Assembly: GCA_023412175.1 (NCBI GenBank)
Contig: JAEYOB010000263.1
Span: 1-5,786 of the forward strand
Direction: 5' to 3'
Length of the DNA: 5,786 nt
DNA from: Pseudomonadota bacterium
GTDB lineage: Bacteria > Pseudomonadota > Alphaproteobacteria > Azospirillales > Azospirillaceae
Part shown: positions 4,189 to 5,786 of the stretch, in pieces
Layout: each line of letters opens with the position of its first letter
Position numbering within the stretch: position 1 is the first letter of the stretch
The notes under the pieces: generated by a model
The model's input: only the letters and a program-made list of their open reading frames with translations
The model's database searches: none
Told to the model about the DNA's origin: nothing
Position numbers and translations under genes: made by a program

Positions 4189-5786
4189 ATGGCCCATATT
4201 TACGTCTCGACCACCGGCTCTGACTCCAACAACGGTACCCAGGGCTCGCCCTTCAAGACGATTGCCAAGGCGGCCTCCATGGCCTCGTCGGGCAGCACGG
4301 TCCATGTCGCTCCGGGCACCTATCAGGGCGGCTTCCAGACCACGGCGAACGGTGTGACGTACGTTTCGGACGTGAAGTGGGGTGCCAAGATCGTCCCCGG
4401 TTCCAACAACAGCCGCATCGAGGCGTGGGACAACCGCGGTTCCAATGTCGTCATCGACGGCTTCGAAATCGACGGCAGCTCGCCCCAGGGCGGCAAGCCG
4501 TGGCTGTTCGGCGTCTACACCACCGGTTCGAACTCGGTGGTGCAGAACATGAAGGTGCACGACATCGTCCGTGACTCCTCCGCCTGGAACCAGGCCAACA
4601 CCGGCCAGGGCGGCGCCGGCATCATGGGTGACGGCTATTTCGGCGGCTCGAACATCAAAGCCATCGGCAACACCGTCTACAACATCGGCCCGGCCGGCCA
4701 GACCAGCGGCCTGATCCACGGCATCTACATGGCCACCAACGGTGAGGTGAAGAGCAACCTCATCCACAACATCGTCGGCGACGGCGTCACCACCTGGCAC
4801 GACGCCACCAACCTGAAGATCGTCAACAACACGATCTTCGAGGCGAACGGCGCCGGTATCATGATCGGAGCCGGCGACCACTACCGGACCAGCGGCCCGA
4901 ACGACAACACGCAGGTCTCCAACAACATCCTCTACTCGAACACCAAGGGCGTCGAGACCTACGGCGAGGTTGGTTACAACAACACCTACACGAACAACCT
5001 CGTGTACGGGAACAACACCAACTGGATCCTGAAGAACGGTTCGCACTCCGGCACGATCAGCGCCGATCCGAAGTTCGTGAAGTACGCCGCCAACGGCACC
5101 GGCGACTACCGTCTGGCAGCCGACTCCCCGGCCATCAACAAGGGCACCTCGTCGAATGCCCCGACGATGGACCTGGCTGGTGTGAGCCGTGAGGGTGCGG
5201 TCGACATTGGCGCCTTCGAGTACCGCTCGTCCGGCACCACGAACCTGGCCCCGTCGCCGACTCCTACCCCCACCCCCACCCCCACCCCGACCCCGACGCC
5301 CACTCCGGTGGCGGACACCTCGACCATTGTGGTGAACGCCCAGGCCAACGTCGCCGGCGGCGTCGGTGCGCACTTCAACCTGCTCATCGACGGCAAGAAG
5401 GTCGGCGAGGGCATGACCGGCACCTCGGCCAAGGACTACACCTTCACCACCAAGGTGACGCCGGACATGGCGCACAAGGTGCAGGTGCAGTACGACAACG
5501 ACGCCTATATCAACGGCCAGGACCGCAACCTGATCGTCAACAAGATCACCATCAACGGCAAGGCCGTGCTACCGACCGCCTCCAACGTCACCTACGACAA
5601 GGGCGCGCTGGATGGACGTGACGTCGTCGCCGGCCAGTCGGGCATGTGGTGGGACGGCACGCTGGTCGTCAACGCCGACAAGTCCCACTTCCCGACCGGC
5701 ACCACGGCTCCTGCCCCGACGGCCGGCAACTCGACCATCGTGGTGAACGCCCAGGGCAACGCGGCGGGCGGCGTCAACGCGCACTT
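4189..5786 (+). CDS. Parallel beta-helix protein with tandem CBM60/36-like domains (3' partial)
   Basis: The frame is open for 532 codons to the right edge. Residues 1-60 (IYVSTTGSD, SPFKTIAKAA, TVHVAPGTY) are the DUF1565/polysaccharide-lyase-like N-terminus. Residues ~75-290 carry parallel beta-helix coils with NNxI ladders (IVNNTIF, VSNNILY, YTNNLVY). Residues 306-344 (DYRLAADSPAINKG through VDIGAFEY) match the 'choice-of-anchor Q' end motif. A linker S(PT)8P spans 356-373. A calcium-dependent xylan-binding-like module (CBM60/36 type) follows at 378-500 with YDNDAY (435-440) and DRNLIV (445-450), and a second copy starts at 515. No Sec signal peptide and no cysteine are visible, and Asn/Gly/Thr content is high. 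This fits type I secretion with a C-terminal signal beyond the window (inference). Codons are strongly C-ended, suggesting good expression. Likely role: exported polysaccharide-binding or -cleaving surface protein; catalysis is not shown. Confidence 0.9.
   Translation, partial: MAHIYVSTTGSDSNNGTQGSPFKTIAKAASMASSGSTVHVAPGTYQGGFQTTANGVTYVSDVKWGAKIVPGSNNSRIEAWDNRGSNVVIDGFEIDGSSPQGGKPWLFGVYTTGSNSVVQNMKVHDIVRDSSAWNQANTGQGGAGIMGDGYFGGSNIKAIGNTVYNIGPAGQTSGLIHGIYMATNGEVKSNLIHNIVGDGVTTWHDATNLKIVNNTIFEANGAGIMIGAGDHYRTSGPNDNTQVSNNILYSNTKGVETYGEVGYNNTYTNNLVYGNNTNWILKNGSHSGTISADPKFVKYAANGTGDYRLAADSPAINKGTSSNAPTMDLAGVSREGAVDIGAFEYRSSGTTNLAPSPTPTPTPTPTPTPTPTPVADTSTIVVNAQANVAGGVGAHFNLLIDGKKVGEGMTGTSAKDYTFTTKVTPDMAHKVQVQYDNDAYINGQDRNLIVNKITINGKAVLPTASNVTYDKGALDGRDVVAGQSGMWWDGTLVVNADKSHFPTGTTAPAPTAGNSTIVVNAQGNAAGGVNAH
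5257..5304 (+). repeat. Hexanucleotide repeat coding for a (Pro-Thr)8 linker
   Basis: Eight CCN-ACN units encode residues 357-372; the middle units are near-identical CCCACC hexamers (from about 5267). The linker joins the beta-helix to the first carbohydrate-binding module. The tract is prone to slippage in steps of two residues without changing frame. Its complement carries five G-runs of at least four bases (5267-5294), a G-quadruplex candidate. Confidence 0.85.
5320..5786 (+). repeat. Tandem CBM repeat, 411-bp (137-residue) period, second copy cut by edge
   Basis: The motif STIVVNAQ starts at 5320 (residue 378) and again at 5731 (residue 515). Over the 56 visible bases of copy two, 48 match copy one; 15 of 18 residues match (changes A386G, V388A, G393N). 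The unit comprises one carbohydrate-binding module plus a short PTGTTAPAPTAG linker. More copies probably lie beyond the right edge. Confidence 0.85.

Noticed and set aside
4030..5475. Long minus-strand open frame (481 codons) opposite the beta-helix gene
   Set aside because: Its translation is Val/Gly/Arg/Asp-rich with no domain. It is the complement shadow of a plus-strand gene with clear beta-helix and CBM motifs and strong third-position C/G bias.

Overview
The window is high-GC DNA (with a few AT-rich islands) whose gene content points to an alphaproteobacterium, most likely Azospirillum or another member of the Rhodospirillales. That assignment is an inference from protein style: a small 'REKGKIP' helix-turn-helix protein, a surface-glycan modification cassette and a large exported beta-helix protein. 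No rRNA, tRNA, IS element or CRISPR array was seen. Two of the five genes run off the window edges.

Layout: (1) 1-832, minus strand: an ATP-grasp ligase cut at its C-terminus by the left edge. (2) 833-1289: a long divergent intergenic region with a 7-bp hairpin, a TGACGT direct repeat and four CGTCTTT boxes. (3) 1290-2093 and 2129-2836, plus strand: a polysaccharide-deacetylase-like (NodB/WbmS-type) protein and a WbqC-family protein, 35 bp apart and probably one operon. (4) 2837-3110: intergenic. (5) 3111-3665, plus strand: a 184-residue protein with an N-terminal helix-turn-helix, a Pro/Ala-rich linker and a helical C-terminal segment. (6) 3666-4188: a 523-bp gene-free stretch holding an AT-rich island followed by a leader with many strong stem-loops. 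(7) 4189-5786, plus strand: a beta-helix protein with a Pro-Thr linker and tandem carbohydrate-binding modules, cut by the right edge.

How the genes may work together: the ATP-grasp ligase, deacetylase-like protein and WbqC protein form a divergent cassette of the kind found in O-antigen and capsule loci. A plausible but unproven reading is that an amino sugar is N-deacetylated and then re-acylated or amidated. The beta-helix/CBM protein looks like an exported carbohydrate-binding or carbohydrate-cleaving protein, so the theme of the window is the cell surface and polysaccharide.

The least explained element is the ~390-nt leader before the beta-helix gene. It has a 9-bp long-range closing stem, a chain of perfect hairpins, two mutually exclusive stems, and an 11-bp hairpin ending 7 nt before the Shine-Dalgarno sequence. 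It is the best candidate here for an undescribed regulatory RNA.
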